Source: Deltaproteobacteria bacterium (GTDB taxonomy: Bacteria > Desulfobacterota > Binatia > UBA12015). From it: a stretch of DNA of 45,375 nt. The stretch spans positions 1 through 45,375 of the forward strand of contig VGTG01000032.1 in assembly GCA_016874795.1 (NCBI GenBank), given 5' to 3'. Position numbers and translations under genes: made by a program. Below, in pieces: positions 31,401-43,903 of this stretch (position 1 is its first letter; every line of letters starts with the position of its first letter). A model generated the notes under the pieces. The model was not told where the DNA came from. It searched no databases and saw only the letters and a program-made list of their open reading frames with translations.

Positions 31401-32332
31401 GCGTCGGCCTCGCCGATGCGGGTGCCCGTGAGGAGCAGGAACACGTCTTCGAGGTTCGTCGGGCGGACGACCGCGCGGCAGCCGCCGCTCTCATCGAACC
31501 GGTGCACGCGCTCGAGGAGCGGCGCCACGTCGGACGCGTAGACGATCAGGCGATTCCCGGCGCGCATCCGGCGGATGCTTCCGCCACCTTCGCCGAAGAG
31601 CTTCTCTTCGTCGATCGCACCGCAGTCGAGCTCGAGCGCCTCGGCGGCGAGATGGCGCGCGATCAGCGTGCGCGGCGCCCCCTGGCTCTCGATCCGCCCG
31701 TTCGCGAAGATCGCGACGTCGTCGCAGAGCCGCTCCGCCTCGTCCATGTAGTGCGTCGTCAGGAGGACGGTCGTGCCGGTGGCGCGAAGCTCGCGGACGC
31801 GCGCCCAGACGGCCTGCCGGATCGCCGGGTCGAGACCGGTCGTCGGCTCGTCGAGGATCAGGAGCTCGGGCCGGTTCATCAGGGAGAGAGCGATCGCGAG
31901 CCGCCGCTGGAATCCGCCCGAAAGATGCCGCACCGGAACCTTCGCGTGCGAGCGCAGGTCGAGGAAGTCGACGAGCTCTCCGACGCGACGCTCGAGCTCG
32001 GCTCCGCGAAGCAGATGGAAGCGCCCGAAGACGCGCAGGTTGTCCTCCGGCGAAAGGGACTCGATCAGCGCGTTCTCTTGCAGCGTCACGCCGAGACGAG
32101 AGCGCACCTGCCGCGGCTCGCGCGCGACGTCGAGGCCGAAGACGTGAACCCTGCCCGCGGTCGGACGGGTGACGCCGTAGACCATGCGAAGCGTCGTCGT
32201 CTTGCCGGCGCCGTTCGGGCCGAGGAGGCCGAAGCAGGCGCCGGCCGGGACGTCGAGGTCCACGCCGTCGACGGCGCGGCGCTCGCCGAACCGCTTGGCG
32301 ACGCCGCGCAAGGAGACGAGGGGCTCGATCAA
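31397..32332 (-). CDS. ABC transporter ATP-binding protein (NodI/drug-export type)
   Basis: The product is about 311 aa with a complete nucleotide-binding domain: FGLLGPNGAGKTTTLRMVYG (Walker A), QENALIESLSPEDNL, RHLSGGFQRRLAIALS (signature), ELLILDEPTTGLDP (Walker B) and LLTTHYMDEAERLCDDVA (H-loop), followed by a 100-aa C-terminal domain typical of the NodI/DrrA branch. The start is uncertain. TTG 32332 gives the usual MIEPLVSLRGVAKRFG N-terminus; GTG 32365 lies inside the composite hairpin repeat. Coupled to the permease gene. Confidence 0.93.
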   Translation of the reverse strand: MIEPLVSLRGVAKRFGERRAVDGVDLDVPAGACFGLLGPNGAGKTTTLRMVYGVTRPTAGRVHVFGLDVAREPRQVRSRLGVTLQENALIESLSPEDNLRVFGRFHLLRGAELERRVGELVDFLDLRSHAKVPVRHLSGGFQRRLAIALSLMNRPELLILDEPTTGLDPAIRQAVWARVRELRATGTTVLLTTHYMDEAERLCDDVAIFANGRIESQGAPRTLIARHLAAEALELDCGAIDEEKLFGEGGGSIRRMRAGNRLIVYASDVAPLLERVHRFDESGGCRAVVRPTNLEDVFLLLTGTRIGEADA

Positions 32333-32337
32333 TCGAC

Positions 32338-32431
32338 CGAGAGGGGCGCTGCCCCTCTCCTCCACGCGGCAAAGCCGCGCGGAGCCTCCTCACCCCGCTC
32401 GCTCGCGCTCGGCCGCGCGCTTCGCGCGCGG
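32338..32431. repeat. Composite three-hairpin repeat, copy A
   Basis: Reading the plus strand, three palindromic modules follow each other: GAGGGGCGCTGCCCCTC, then GCGCGGC-TTT-like GCGGCAAAGCCGC, then a CCGCTCGCTCGCGCTCGG segment with CGCGCGCTTCGCGCGCG. The same order of modules recurs at 43760-43855. It lies between the Smr gene and the ABC ATPase gene. Confidence 0.7.
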
Positions 32432-32456
32432 AACGGTGTGCTCACAAGCTCCGAGA

Positions 32457-33026
32457 TCAAACGACCGGGTCGCGGGCGCGGCGGAGAAGGACGTAGAGCG
32501 CGCCGGCGCCGCCATGGCGCGCGTCCGCCGGGCCGATGCCGATCAGCCGATCGCTGTGGCGGCCCTCGGTGATCCAGCGCGGCACCGCAGAGCGCAGCAC
32601 GCCGCCGCCGTCGCGGGCGGTTCCCTTCCCGGTCACGACGAGGAGACAGCGCCGCCCCTCGAACCAGGCCTGCTCGAGGAAATTCGTCACCGCGGAGAAG
32701 GCTTCCTCCTGGGTGTAGCCGTGCAGGTCGAGGGTGGCTTCGATCGGGATCCGCTCCTCCCGGAGGCGGTCGTAGGTGCGCCGGTCGAAGGCGAAGGAGG
32801 GGTCGCCGTCACCGGTCGGGGCGGCGTCCTGCCGCATGCGGAAGCGCTCGGCGAGGCCCGTGCCCGGGGCCTCTTCCGGGGATTCCTCGGGCGGCGGCTC
32901 GGTGCGGTCGCCGAGGGGCGTCACGTCCCGCATCGCCTGCTCCCAGGCGGCGTCGTCGTCCAGATCCATCGCGACGTCGAGCTCCTCCTGCTCCACGTCC
33001 TCGTCGATGCGGCCATCGGATCCCAT
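32457..33026 (-). CDS. Smr domain protein
   Basis: The 189-aa product has a disordered acidic N-terminus (about 80 aa, Glu/Asp/Pro-rich) and a C-terminal Smr domain: PIEATLDLHGYTQEEAFSAV (the LDLHG motif), CLLVVTGKGTARDGGGVLRS and GAGALYVLLRRARD. Standalone Smr proteins have nicking or RNA endonuclease activity and act in DNA repair/recombination or ribosome-collision rescue. ATG 33026 has GAGGAGG upstream, at a slightly long spacing. The downstream neighbour on the strand is the ABC exporter. Confidence 0.92.
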   Translation of the reverse strand: MGSDGRIDEDVEQEELDVAMDLDDDAAWEQAMRDVTPLGDRTEPPPEESPEEAPGTGLAERFRMRQDAAPTGDGDPSFAFDRRTYDRLREERIPIEATLDLHGYTQEEAFSAVTNFLEQAWFEGRRCLLVVTGKGTARDGGGVLRSAVPRWITEGRHSDRLIGIGPADARHGGAGALYVLLRRARDPVV

Positions 33027-33165
33027 TGCGATTCAGACCTCCTCGCAGTCTGGGGGGAACCTCATGACGCAAGATGTAACACATCCCAAGGGCTCCGCCG
33101 AAAACCCGGGCGGGCCGAAGCGCGCGCGGCCCTGCTCTCGGGGAGCGGCCGAGCGGCGGACGTGG

Positions 33166-33188
33166 CGGCGCCGGGGAAGCCGGCGCCG
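33166..33188 (-). terminator. Hairpin after the metal-site protein gene
   Basis: A 9-bp perfect GC stem (CGGCGCCGG against its complement) with a 5-base loop sits about 20 bases beyond the stop of the gene at 33209-33577. There is no T tract, so it is a probable rather than certain terminator. Confidence 0.4.
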
Positions 33189-33208
33189 GGCTTGGTCGGG
33201 ATCCCTGC

Positions 33209-33577
33209 TCACGCGCCGTTGCCGAAGCGCGTAAGGGTTTCCTCGCTCTCGAAGTAGCGAACTTTTCCGTCCACACCCGCCCCGATCACGGCGGTCGCCT
33301 TGTCGACCTTCTTGCCGGAAACGGGGTCCGTGGACTGCCGAACGGCGGCGTCGGCCGCCAACCGTCCTTTGCACATCTCGCAGCAGCCGTAATACGTCTT
33401 TCCCTCGACCTCGACCGCGATCTGGTCCTTCGGGAAGACGGTGTCGTTCACCATGCAGACGCGCTTGGCTTCGACCCGCTCGAGCTGCTCCGCCTCGGCC
33501 GGGAGCGCGAGGAGCAGAACGGCGACGGGTATCCAGGCGATCGCGGCACTCCAGAGTGCCGCCTTGCGAATCCGCAT
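33209..33577 (-). CDS. Periplasmic TRASH/YHS-like metal-binding protein
   Basis: The 122-aa product has a signal peptide (AAIAWIPVAVLLLALPAEAE) and a compact cysteine/methionine site: Cys41-Met42 (RVCMVNDTVF), then Cys65-Cys66-x-Met68-Cys69 (TYYGCCEMCKGRL), followed by DPVSGKKVDKATAV and YFESEETLTRF. This layout resembles TRASH/YHS domains that bind copper or other soft metals. Role inferred: metal sensing or delivery in the periplasm. AAGGAGCC precedes ATG 33577. No copper pump is adjacent. Confidence 0.8.
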   Translation of the reverse strand: MRIRKAALWSAAIAWIPVAVLLLALPAEAEQLERVEAKRVCMVNDTVFPKDQIAVEVEGKTYYGCCEMCKGRLAADAAVRQSTDPVSGKKVDKATAVIGAGVDGKVRYFESEETLTRFGNGA

Positions 33578-33682
33578 GTCAGGCTCCTTTCCCGGAGGCG
33601 GTTCTGCCTCACGTATTCTCTATTTGCGGCAAACCGGCAGATCTCGCAAGTCGGGCGGAGCGGGCGATCGCCGGAGGGATCG

Positions 33683-34156
33683 TCAGCGCGGAGGGTTGTA
33701 GAGCACCATCATCTCGTAGATGAGCGCCGGAACCGTCTGCCCGACGACGCCGACCTCGATCTCGTTCGTGATGAGCGTGCCCTTCGGCTTTCCCTCGACG
33801 TTCACGAGGCGGGAGCGCGCATGCAGCTTCGCGCCCGCGGGGACCGGAGCGAGAAAGCGGAGCTTGTTCGCGCCGTAGTTGACCGCATTCCCGGCGCCGA
33901 CGACCTGGTAGTCGGTGCGGGTACGGATCGTCGGAAGGAGGCTCAGCGTCAGGAAGCCGTGCGCGATCGGGCCGCCGAAGGGGCTCTCCTTCTTGGCGCG
34001 CTCGACGTCGACGTGGATCCACTGGCGATCGCCGGTCAGCTCCGCGAACCGGTTGATCATGTCCTGGGTGACCTCCATCTCGGGTCCCCACTCGCTGTGC
34101 TTGTCGCTGATCTTCGCCTTCAGGGCCGGGATGTCGTCGAAGCGGATCTCCTGCAT
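33683..34156 (-). CDS. MaoC-like dehydratase ((R)-enoyl-CoA hydratase)
   Basis: The 157-aa product has the hot-dog-fold hydratase motif: MINRFAELTGDRQWIHVDVE with the catalytic aspartate and histidine, then SPFGGPIAHGFLTLSLLPTI. It hydrates trans-2-enoyl-CoA to (R)-3-hydroxyacyl-CoA, linking fatty-acid oxidation with other pathways. The length fits single-domain MaoC/PhaJ enzymes. GAGGAG lies upstream of ATG 34156. It is divergent from the SNF2 helicase gene (153-base gap). Confidence 0.93.
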   Translation of the reverse strand: MQEIRFDDIPALKAKISDKHSEWGPEMEVTQDMINRFAELTGDRQWIHVDVERAKKESPFGGPIAHGFLTLSLLPTIRTRTDYQVVGAGNAVNYGANKLRFLAPVPAGAKLHARSRLVNVEGKPKGTLITNEIEVGVVGQTVPALIYEMMVLYNPPR

Positions 34157-34309
34157 CGTGCTCACTCCTCGTTCGGCGCGGCGGACTCGACCCGCCGGCT
34201 CGACTGAAACCTTGGTGAAAAAAGAGCCGCTCCTCAATGGCACCGAAAACGCACGCTTGGAAGAGGTGCTTTGCTTGGCGAAAGGACCGCGGGTAGGCTG
34301 GACGGTTCG

Positions 34310-37920
<3,611 letters not shown>

Positions 37921-37924
<4 letters not shown>

Positions 37925-39789
37925 CGACGCCCCTCCCGCGACGCGACGAGGCGCCCGCCTGGGATCGGAGCGACGTCGCGGCGCTCGCCGGGCTCCTTCT
38001 CGTGCTCGTCGTCTTCGCGGCGCGCTCGTGGCTCGCCTGGGGCCACCCCGAGGACGACTACGGGCGCGAGATGTGGACGCCGCTCCGCGTGCTCGAGGGC
38101 GAGGTGATGTACCGCGACTTCCGCTACCGGTACGGCCCGTTCTCGCCGTATCTGCACGCGCTCCTCTACGGAGCGTGGAAGCCGCATCTGAACGTGCTCT
38201 ATGCGAGCGGCCTTCTCTCGACGGCGCTCGTCGTGGTCACGCTCTATGCAGCGGGACGGCAGATCGCGTCACGGGCCGTCGCGGCGGGCGCGTGCCTTCT
38301 CGCGATGGTCGACCTGATGTTCTTTCCCGGCGGCGTCGGCACGTTCAGCTACGTCTTCCCGTACGCGTACCCGGCGCTGCACGGGCTTCTCTGGCTCCTG
38401 CTCGCGCTCGCCGCCTCGCTGCACGCGATTCGCACTCCGTCGCGCGCGGCGTTCGCGATCTCCGGCGTCGGGATCGGGCTTGCGCTCCTGACGAAGCACG
38501 AGGCCGCGGGGATCGCGGTCGGGCTCGGGGGGCTGACGGTCCTCGCGACGCTCCTTCGCGATCGACGTGCGGCGTTGCTCGCGGCCGCGGCGATCGCGGT
38601 TCCCGCTCTCGGCATCCCCGCGCTCGCGTACGGCGCGCTCTCTCTCGCGATGCCGACGCCCCGGATCATTCTCGATACGCTCTTCGAGCCCGGTTACTTC
38701 AACCGCACCTTCTTCTGGCACACGGCCGGGTTCTCGACGGACGCGCCGACGAGCGAGATCGTCGCGACGCTCGCGGCGCAGCACGCCTCCGCGGCGGCCC
38801 TGTACGGCCCCGGCCTCCTGCTCGTGGCAGCGATGGGTTGGGCCCGCTCCTCCCGCGTCAAGCAAACCGCCCGGTGGGTGGCGCTCGCGCTTGCATGCGC
38901 CGGCTTCGCGTGGATCCTCTGGCGCGTCGGCGCCGCCGTCACAACCGGCCCGGGTGCGGCGCGAGCGCTCGTCCTGGCCCTGAAGCCGCGTTACGGCGGG
39001 CTGCCGATCGTTCTCGGCGGCTGGCTCGTCGTCGAGACGGCGATCGCCGCTCGCTCGGCCTGGAAGCGCGAGGCACCCGCCGTCGCGAACCTGCAGCGGC
39101 TCGTCGCGGTGGCGGTCGGGCTCGCGATGCTCCATCGCGTTCCCGCCTCGCTCGTGCCGCTCAACTACGCGAACTTCGCCCTGCCGGTCGCTCTCCTCCT
39201 CCTGTGCGTGCTGCTCTTCGAGATCGCTCCGGCGAGCCTCGGTGCGCTCGGAGCGAACGCGGGCGCGTCGCGTGCGGCCGGACTGGCGCTCGTCGGCCTC
39301 CTCGCCGTCGCGATCGGCACGGAGCGCTGGCACCGCTGGAACGAGCGCCGGACGCCGTTCGTCACTCCTGTCGGAACGATGCTGCTCGCCCGCGGCGACC
39401 CGTATCTGCCGATGTACCGTGAGGCGCTCGAGCTGATCGAGAAGGAGACGGCACCCGACACGCGCATCGCAGCGATCCCCGGCGAGAACTCGCTCTACTT
39501 CCTCTCCGGCCGAAAGAACGGGCTCTACGAGATCAACCTGATCGGGCTCCTCAACTCACCCGAGGAGGAGCGCGCCTACGTCGCCGACCTCGAGCGCGAG
39601 AATCCGAGCCTGATCCTCATCTCGAGCCGCCCGCAGTTCGAGTACGGGCGGTTGGCCTTCGGCGTCGACCACGGCCACATCGTCCAGCGCTGGATCGAGG
39701 AGAACTACGAGCGCCTCGATCGGACGCTCGGGAAGAAGATGGTCCGGGCGCAGGTGTGGCGACGGCGAGACTCCGCGGACAAGGGCTAG
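37921..39789 (+). CDS. Polytopic membrane glycosyltransferase-like protein (GT-C type)
   Basis: The 622-aa product has 10-12 helices and the GT-C layout: an early extracytoplasmic acidic loop (HPEDDYGREMWTPLRVLEGE, then MYRDFRYRYGPFSPYLHALL), repeated membrane segments (for example LLWLLLALAASLHA, GIGLALLTKHEAAGIAVGLG), and a C-terminal periplasmic domain of about 130 aa. The D-D and the R-D-F...G-P pattern is typical of dolichyl/undecaprenyl-phosphate mannosyltransferase-like enzymes. It likely adds sugars to lipids or proteins at the periplasmic face. The GTG start overlaps the helicase stop (GTGA). The 3' end overlaps the convergent NYN gene by 4 bases. Confidence 0.85.
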
Positions 39790-41330
39790 CTGTCGCCGAT
39801 CTTCCGATCGCGCGAGGCACGCGACGAGGTCTTCGAGGTCCCCTTCGAGCGAGACTTCGAAGCCGTCTTGCGCTTCACGGTCGTCTTGCGGCGCCCGCTG
39901 CCGCGGCGCGACGTCGTCGCGGCACCGTCCGCCGCTTCGGCGTCCTCGGCCCCGACGGCGGGCTCTGCGGTCGCGTCCTCGGCGCTCGCCTCGATCTCGT
40001 CCTCGTCGGTCGCGTCCGCGACCCGCTCGGCCGCGAACGCTTCGCGCGGCTCTTCCTCGTCCGCCGTCTCCCTCGCCGCGGTCGTCTCCTCGAACGAGCT
40101 CGGGACGGTCTCGTCGACGATCGGCTCTTCGACGGCGCGCGGCGAACCCGCCTCGCCGCCCTCGGACGACATCGGCGTCACGCGCCAGGCGCCCTGCCGG
40201 TCGCGCTGCATCCGGACAATGCCCTCGCGCTGCCCGAGGTGCATCAGCTCGGTCAGCGTACGGAACCCGTAGCGCTCCTCGTTGAAGTCGGGATCGATCG
40301 AGCGCAGCGCCTGCGCGAGGTGGCGAACGTACGTCGGCTTCCCTGGACGCGCCTCGGAGAGCTTCTCGACGGCGCGACGAAGAAGCGCGACCGCCTCGTT
40401 GGACGACCGCTGCACGGCCGGCTCGCCCTCTCCCCCCGCGTCGCTCGCGGGAGCGCGCGGTGCCTCGACCGGACGCGGACGAGGCTCTGCGGTCACCGGA
40501 GCGGGTTCGGCCGAGCCGTTTCCGCTCGCCGCGGCGCCGGCTGCTTCCTCGCTCGCCTGCGCGGCTTGGGCCTCGGCCTCGCCGTTCACCTCGACGAGAT
40601 AGCCCTGGTCGATCCGGCGCATCGTCAGGAGCTTCTTGTTCTCGAGGCGCTGGATGAACTCGCGGAAGGAGGAGGTGCCGTAGTCGCGCTCGCTGAACGT
40701 CGGATCGAGCTGCAAGAGAGTGCTCTTGAGCGGCCCGAGCTGTGGCTGGACACCGCGATCCGCGAGCACCTTCAACGCGCGCTGGACCTTGTCGAAGCCC
40801 TGCTTCAGGGGCAACCGGGCGTTGACCGGGCCCCGGCTCTGCTGCTGCGAGCGGCGTCCGCCCGAGAGCAGGTTCTCGTAGGCGATGAACTCGTGGCAGT
40901 TCCGCTGCAGCGTCCCGCTGGTGAACGAGCGGCCGCCGACGACGAGGACGCGCTTCCCGAACTGCTTCAGCTTCTCGACGAGCGCGATGAAGTCCGAATC
41001 GCCCCCGACGATCGCGAAGGCGTTGATGTGCGGACGCGTGAACGCCATCTCGAGGGCGTCGACGACCAGGTTGATGTCAGCGCCGTTCTTGTCGCCGCGG
41101 GGGGTCACGTTCCGCTGCACCATGTGCACGGCGTGGTCCGTCAGAGTCCGGCTGTGATTTCCGGCGCGCGCCCAGTCTCCATAGGCGCTCTTGGACACCA
41201 CCTCGCCCCGCTCCCGCAGGGCGTCCAGCACGAGGGCCAGATCGAGCTCGTTGTTGAGCGTCGTCTTGACGCCGATCTCGATGTTGTCGAAGTCGATGAA
41301 AACCGCGAGTTGCAGCCGATCCTCTTCCAA
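39786..41330 (-). CDS. NYN domain ribonuclease-like protein with two OST-HTH/LOTUS domains and basic tail
   Basis: The 514-aa product starts with a NYN/PIN-like nuclease domain: LAVFIDFDNIEIG (Asp13, Asp15), KNGADINLVVDALEMAF and AFAIVGGDSDFIALVEKL carry the acidic cluster. Two winged-helix OST-HTH (LOTUS) domains follow (KVQRALKVLADRGVQPQLGP...; LLRRAVEKLSEARPGKPTYV...), joined by a Pro/Ala/Glu linker. After an acidic stretch comes a Lys/Arg/Ser/Thr tail (RKTTVKRKTASKSRSKGTSK) like histone H1. RNA binding and cleavage are likely. The TTG start at 41330 is chosen for GGGAGG 6 bases upstream and the immediate NYN strand. Confidence 0.9.
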   Translation of the reverse strand: MEEDRLQLAVFIDFDNIEIGVKTTLNNELDLALVLDALRERGEVVSKSAYGDWARAGNHSRTLTDHAVHMVQRNVTPRGDKNGADINLVVDALEMAFTRPHINAFAIVGGDSDFIALVEKLKQFGKRVLVVGGRSFTSGTLQRNCHEFIAYENLLSGGRRSQQQSRGPVNARLPLKQGFDKVQRALKVLADRGVQPQLGPLKSTLLQLDPTFSERDYGTSSFREFIQRLENKKLLTMRRIDQGYLVEVNGEAEAQAAQASEEAAGAAASGNGSAEPAPVTAEPRPRPVEAPRAPASDAGGEGEPAVQRSSNEAVALLRRAVEKLSEARPGKPTYVRHLAQALRSIDPDFNEERYGFRTLTELMHLGQREGIVRMQRDRQGAWRVTPMSSEGGEAGSPRAVEEPIVDETVPSSFEETTAARETADEEEPREAFAAERVADATDEDEIEASAEDATAEPAVGAEDAEAADGAATTSRRGSGRRKTTVKRKTASKSRSKGTSKTSSRASRDRKIGDS

Positions 41331-41398
41331 TCTCAGCCTCCCACCGGCGGGATTAAAGCATCCTGATTCCCGCGGGGCCAGGATCGAGCACGGGAACC

Positions 41399-42610
41399 TT
41401 AGCCCGGAAGGAGCGCGGTCAAAGAGCGCCCCTGCAGCGCCCGGTTCCATGCGGACGTCAAATGCTCGTCTCCGAGCCCGTCGACCAGGCGCTCGGCCTC
41501 CTCCGGCAGGGGGAAGCCCGTGAACGTCGCGTCGGCGAGCACGAGCGCGCGGTCGAGTCTGCGCTGCGCCGAAGCGACGTACCCGTAGCGACGCTTCTTG
41601 CGGGCGCGCGCGAGGTCCTCGGCGGTCGGCGGACGAGCGATCGATTCGGCGAGGACCTCGTCGACAACCCCGGCGAGCCGATCGGCCTGCCCCGGACGAG
41701 CGCTCGCGGAGAGCACCGCCGCGGCCCACCCGACGCCCACCTCGAGCCCCGCCGAAACCTCGTACCCGAGGCCGTAGCGCTCGCGCACCGCCTGGAAGAG
41801 CGCTCCGTCCGCGTCGGCGCCGACGAGATCGAGCGCAACTCCTACCGCGAGCAGGTTCTCGATCCGCGCGTCGAGCTCGAGAAAGCGGGCGACGAAGCTC
41901 TGACCGCGCGGTCCGCCGCGCACGACCAGGCGGCCTCGCGCCTTTCCGCGCGCCCCCGCGCCGCGGGCGGGCTTCCCGACGCGGTCCGCTCGGACGTGGC
42001 GCCGGACCGCGCGCCGGACCGTCTCTCCCGCGACGCCGCCGACGACGCAGAGCACCGAGTTTGCGTTGACGAAGTAGCGGCGGAGAAAGCGGACGACGTC
42101 CTCCGGCTGCATCGCGCGCAGCGAGGCTCCCGTTCCGCAAATGGGGCGGCCGATCGGCGCGTCGAAGAACGCCTCCCAGCCGCGCTCGTGCAGAAAGTCG
42201 AGCGGGTCTTCCTGGTAGCTCCGGATCTCGTCGAGGACGATTCGCCTCTCCTTCGCGAACCGGCGCGCGTCGATGCGCGTCTCGTAGAACTGCTCGGCGA
42301 GAAGCCCGATCGCGTCCTCGACGTCCTCGTTCAGAACCTCGAGAAGGATCTCGACCGTCTCGTAGCTGGTCTCGGCGTTGTGGTTCCCGCCGAGCTCCGC
42401 CGCGCGACGGTTCAGGGCGAGCTGGTCGAGACGCTCGGTTCCCTGAAACAACATGTGCTCGGCCATGTGGGCGAGGCCCGGGACCGCGCCGTCGAAGCGG
42501 GCGCCCGCGCGGACGCTCCAGACGAGCGCCGTCAGCGGACCCGGCACCTGCTCGTACACGACGCGGAGCCCTCGCGTGCGCGAGCGACGGATGGTGGAGC
42601 GTCTTCCCAT
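41399..42610 (-). CDS. M16 family zinc metallopeptidase
   Basis: The 403-aa product has the inverted zinc motif H-x-x-E-H ([13 protein letters not shown], His48, Glu51, His52) and [20 protein letters not shown], then the second M16 half-domain ([40 protein letters not shown]). A single-copy M16B-type peptidase of this length usually works as a homodimer or with an inactive partner; no partner is adjacent. It lacks an obvious signal peptide, so it is probably cytoplasmic. It is divergent from glpX. Confidence 0.92.
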   Translation of the reverse strand: MGRRSTIRRSRTRGLRVVYEQVPGPLTALVWSVRAGARFDGAVPGLAHMAEHMLFQGTERLDQLALNRRAAELGGNHNAETSYETVEILLEVLNEDVEDAIGLLAEQFYETRIDARRFAKERRIVLDEIRSYQEDPLDFLHERGWEAFFDAPIGRPICGTGASLRAMQPEDVVRFLRRYFVNANSVLCVVGGVAGETVRRAVRRHVRADRVGKPARGAGARGKARGRLVVRGGPRGQSFVARFLELDARIENLLAVGVALDLVGADADGALFQAVRERYGLGYEVSAGLEVGVGWAAAVLSASARPGQADRLAGVVDEVLAESIARPPTAEDLARARKKRRYGYVASAQRRLDRALVLADATFTGFPLPEEAERLVDGLGDEHLTSAWNRALQGRSLTALLPG

Positions 42611-42657
42611 CCGACAGTCGGAAAGCGGTTTTCGGGTCTCGAAGCAACTCGCCGAGA

Positions 42658-42666
42658 TGCTAGTAT
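42658..42666 (+). promoter_or_regulatory. Extended -10 promoter upstream of glpX
   Basis: TGCTAGTAT has the TG-n-TAnnnT form of an extended -10 element, about 52 bases before the glpX start in the 108-base divergent gap. No good -35 is seen, which such promoters do not need. Confidence 0.4.
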
Positions 42667-42718
42667 TCTTGCCCCACGTAACGGCCCCCCGTCCGGGGCC
42701 TTCCCAGGAGCGTCGCCG

Positions 42719-43693
42719 ATGATCGAAGATCAACTCGCCAAGGAATTTCTGCGTGTCACGGAGCTCGCCGCGATCGACTCGGCGCGAACCATGGGTCAGG
42801 GAGAGCGGCGCCATTCCGACCACGTCGCCACCGAGGCGATGCGGCGCGCGATGGACACGCTGCCGATGCGCGGCGAAGTCGTGATCGGCGAGGGCGAGCG
42901 CGACGAGGCGCCGATGCTGTTCATCGGCGAGAAGGTGGGCCGCGGCGGCGCGTCCGATCCCGAGGTCGACATCGCGGTCGACCCGCTCGAGGGCACGAAT
43001 CTTTGCGCGACGGGCGCGCCGGGCGCGATCGCGGTGCTCGCCGCTTCCGAGCGCGGCGGCCTCTTGAAGGCGCCCGACTGCTACATGGAGAAGATCATCG
43101 TCGGGCCGCGCGCGAAGGGCTCGATCCATCTCGACGCGCCCGTCGCCGAGAACCTGAAGGCGATCGCGAAGCGGCTCGAGCGCGAGGTGAACGAGCTCGT
43201 CGTGATCGTGCTCGACCGCGAGCGCCACGAGCAGCTGATCGCCGACATCCGCGCCGCGGGCGCGCGCATCAAGCTGATCGGCGACGGCGACCTCTCGGCG
43301 GGCATCTCCGCGGCCGTCCGCGGCACGAACGTGCACGCGGTGATGGGCATCGGCGGCGCTCCGGAGGGCGTTCTCACCGCGGCCGCGCTCCGCTGCCTGA
43401 ACGGCGGCATGCAGGCGCGCCTCGTCCCGACGAAGGAGGGACAGGAGGAGCGCATGAAGGCCATGGGAATCACCGACCCGAAGCGGATCTACTCGGAGCG
43501 CGACCTGGCGCCCGGGGACGAGATCCTGTTCGCGGCGTCGGGCGTGACCGACGGCGCGCTCTTGAAGGGCGTGCGCTTCTTCGGGCACGGGCATCGCGTC
43601 GCCTCGGTCCTGATGTCGCGCAAGTCGCGGATGATCCGCTTCGTCGACACGGTCCACGTCGAGGAGTCCCCCGGTATCGGGATTGAATTTTAG
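42719..43693 (+). CDS. glpX: Class II fructose-1,6-bisphosphatase
   Basis: The 324-aa product matches GlpX closely: [40 protein letters not shown] (metal-binding acidic motif), [40 protein letters not shown] and [20 protein letters not shown]. It dephosphorylates fructose-1,6-bisphosphate in gluconeogenesis, with possible sedoheptulose-1,7-bisphosphatase activity. AGGAGCG lies 7 bases before ATG 42719. The composite repeat begins at the base after its stop. Confidence 0.96.
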   Translation: MIEDQLAKEFLRVTELAAIDSARTMGQGERRHSDHVATEAMRRAMDTLPMRGEVVIGEGERDEAPMLFIGEKVGRGGASDPEVDIAVDPLEGTNLCATGAPGAIAVLAASERGGLLKAPDCYMEKIIVGPRAKGSIHLDAPVAENLKAIAKRLEREVNELVVIVLDRERHEQLIADIRAAGARIKLIGDGDLSAGISAAVRGTNVHAVMGIGGAPEGVLTAAALRCLNGGMQARLVPTKEGQEERMKAMGITDPKRIYSERDLAPGDEILFAASGVTDGALLKGVRFFGHGHRVASVLMSRKSRMIRFVDTVHVEESPGIGIEF

Positions 43694-43747
43694 GCGAGGG
43701 GGCGCTGCCCCCTCGCCGAAGGCGCGGCAAAGCCACGCCTTCTCCAC
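43694..43747. repeat. Hairpin repeat, copy B (54 bp, first tandem unit)
   Basis: This unit contains the GAGGGGGCGCTGCCCCCTC palindrome and the GGCGCGGCAAAGCCACGCC module. It is identical over all 54 bases to the unit at 43760-43813, from which 12 bases separate it. It starts immediately after the glpX stop codon. Confidence 0.9.
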
Positions 43748-43759
43748 GGTTGATCGCAA

Positions 43760-43855
43760 GCGAGGGGGCGCTGCCCCCTCGCCGAAGGCGCGGCAAAGCC
43801 ACGCCTTCTCCACTCCCCCGCTCGCTCTCCGCTCGGCCACGCGCTGCGCGCGCGG
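43760..43855. repeat. Composite three-hairpin repeat, copy C
   Basis: The first 54 bases are an exact copy of 43694-43747. They are followed by the third module (CCGCTCGCTCTCCGCTCGG with CGCGCTGCGCGCGCGG), so the complete order of modules is the same as at 32338-32431. It ends about 36 bases before the aroC -10 element. Confidence 0.85.
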
Positions 43856-43891
43856 ATTCGTCGGGTCGGGTGCGGGGGAGCGAGGGTCCGG

Positions 43892-43897
43892 TATACT
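43892..43897 (+). promoter_or_regulatory. -10 element of aroC, probably leaderless transcript
   Basis: TATACT differs from the TATAAT consensus at one base and ends 6 bases before the GTG start of aroC. Transcription would begin at or very near the start codon, and there is no Shine-Dalgarno sequence. No clear -35 is present. Confidence 0.5.
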
Positions 43898-43903
43898 GCC
43901 GGC

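Noticed and set aside
43694-43813. Direct repeats as insertion-element or attachment-site borders
   Set aside because: Only 12 bases separate the two copies and no integrase or transposase is nearby; a dispersed hairpin repeat explains them better.
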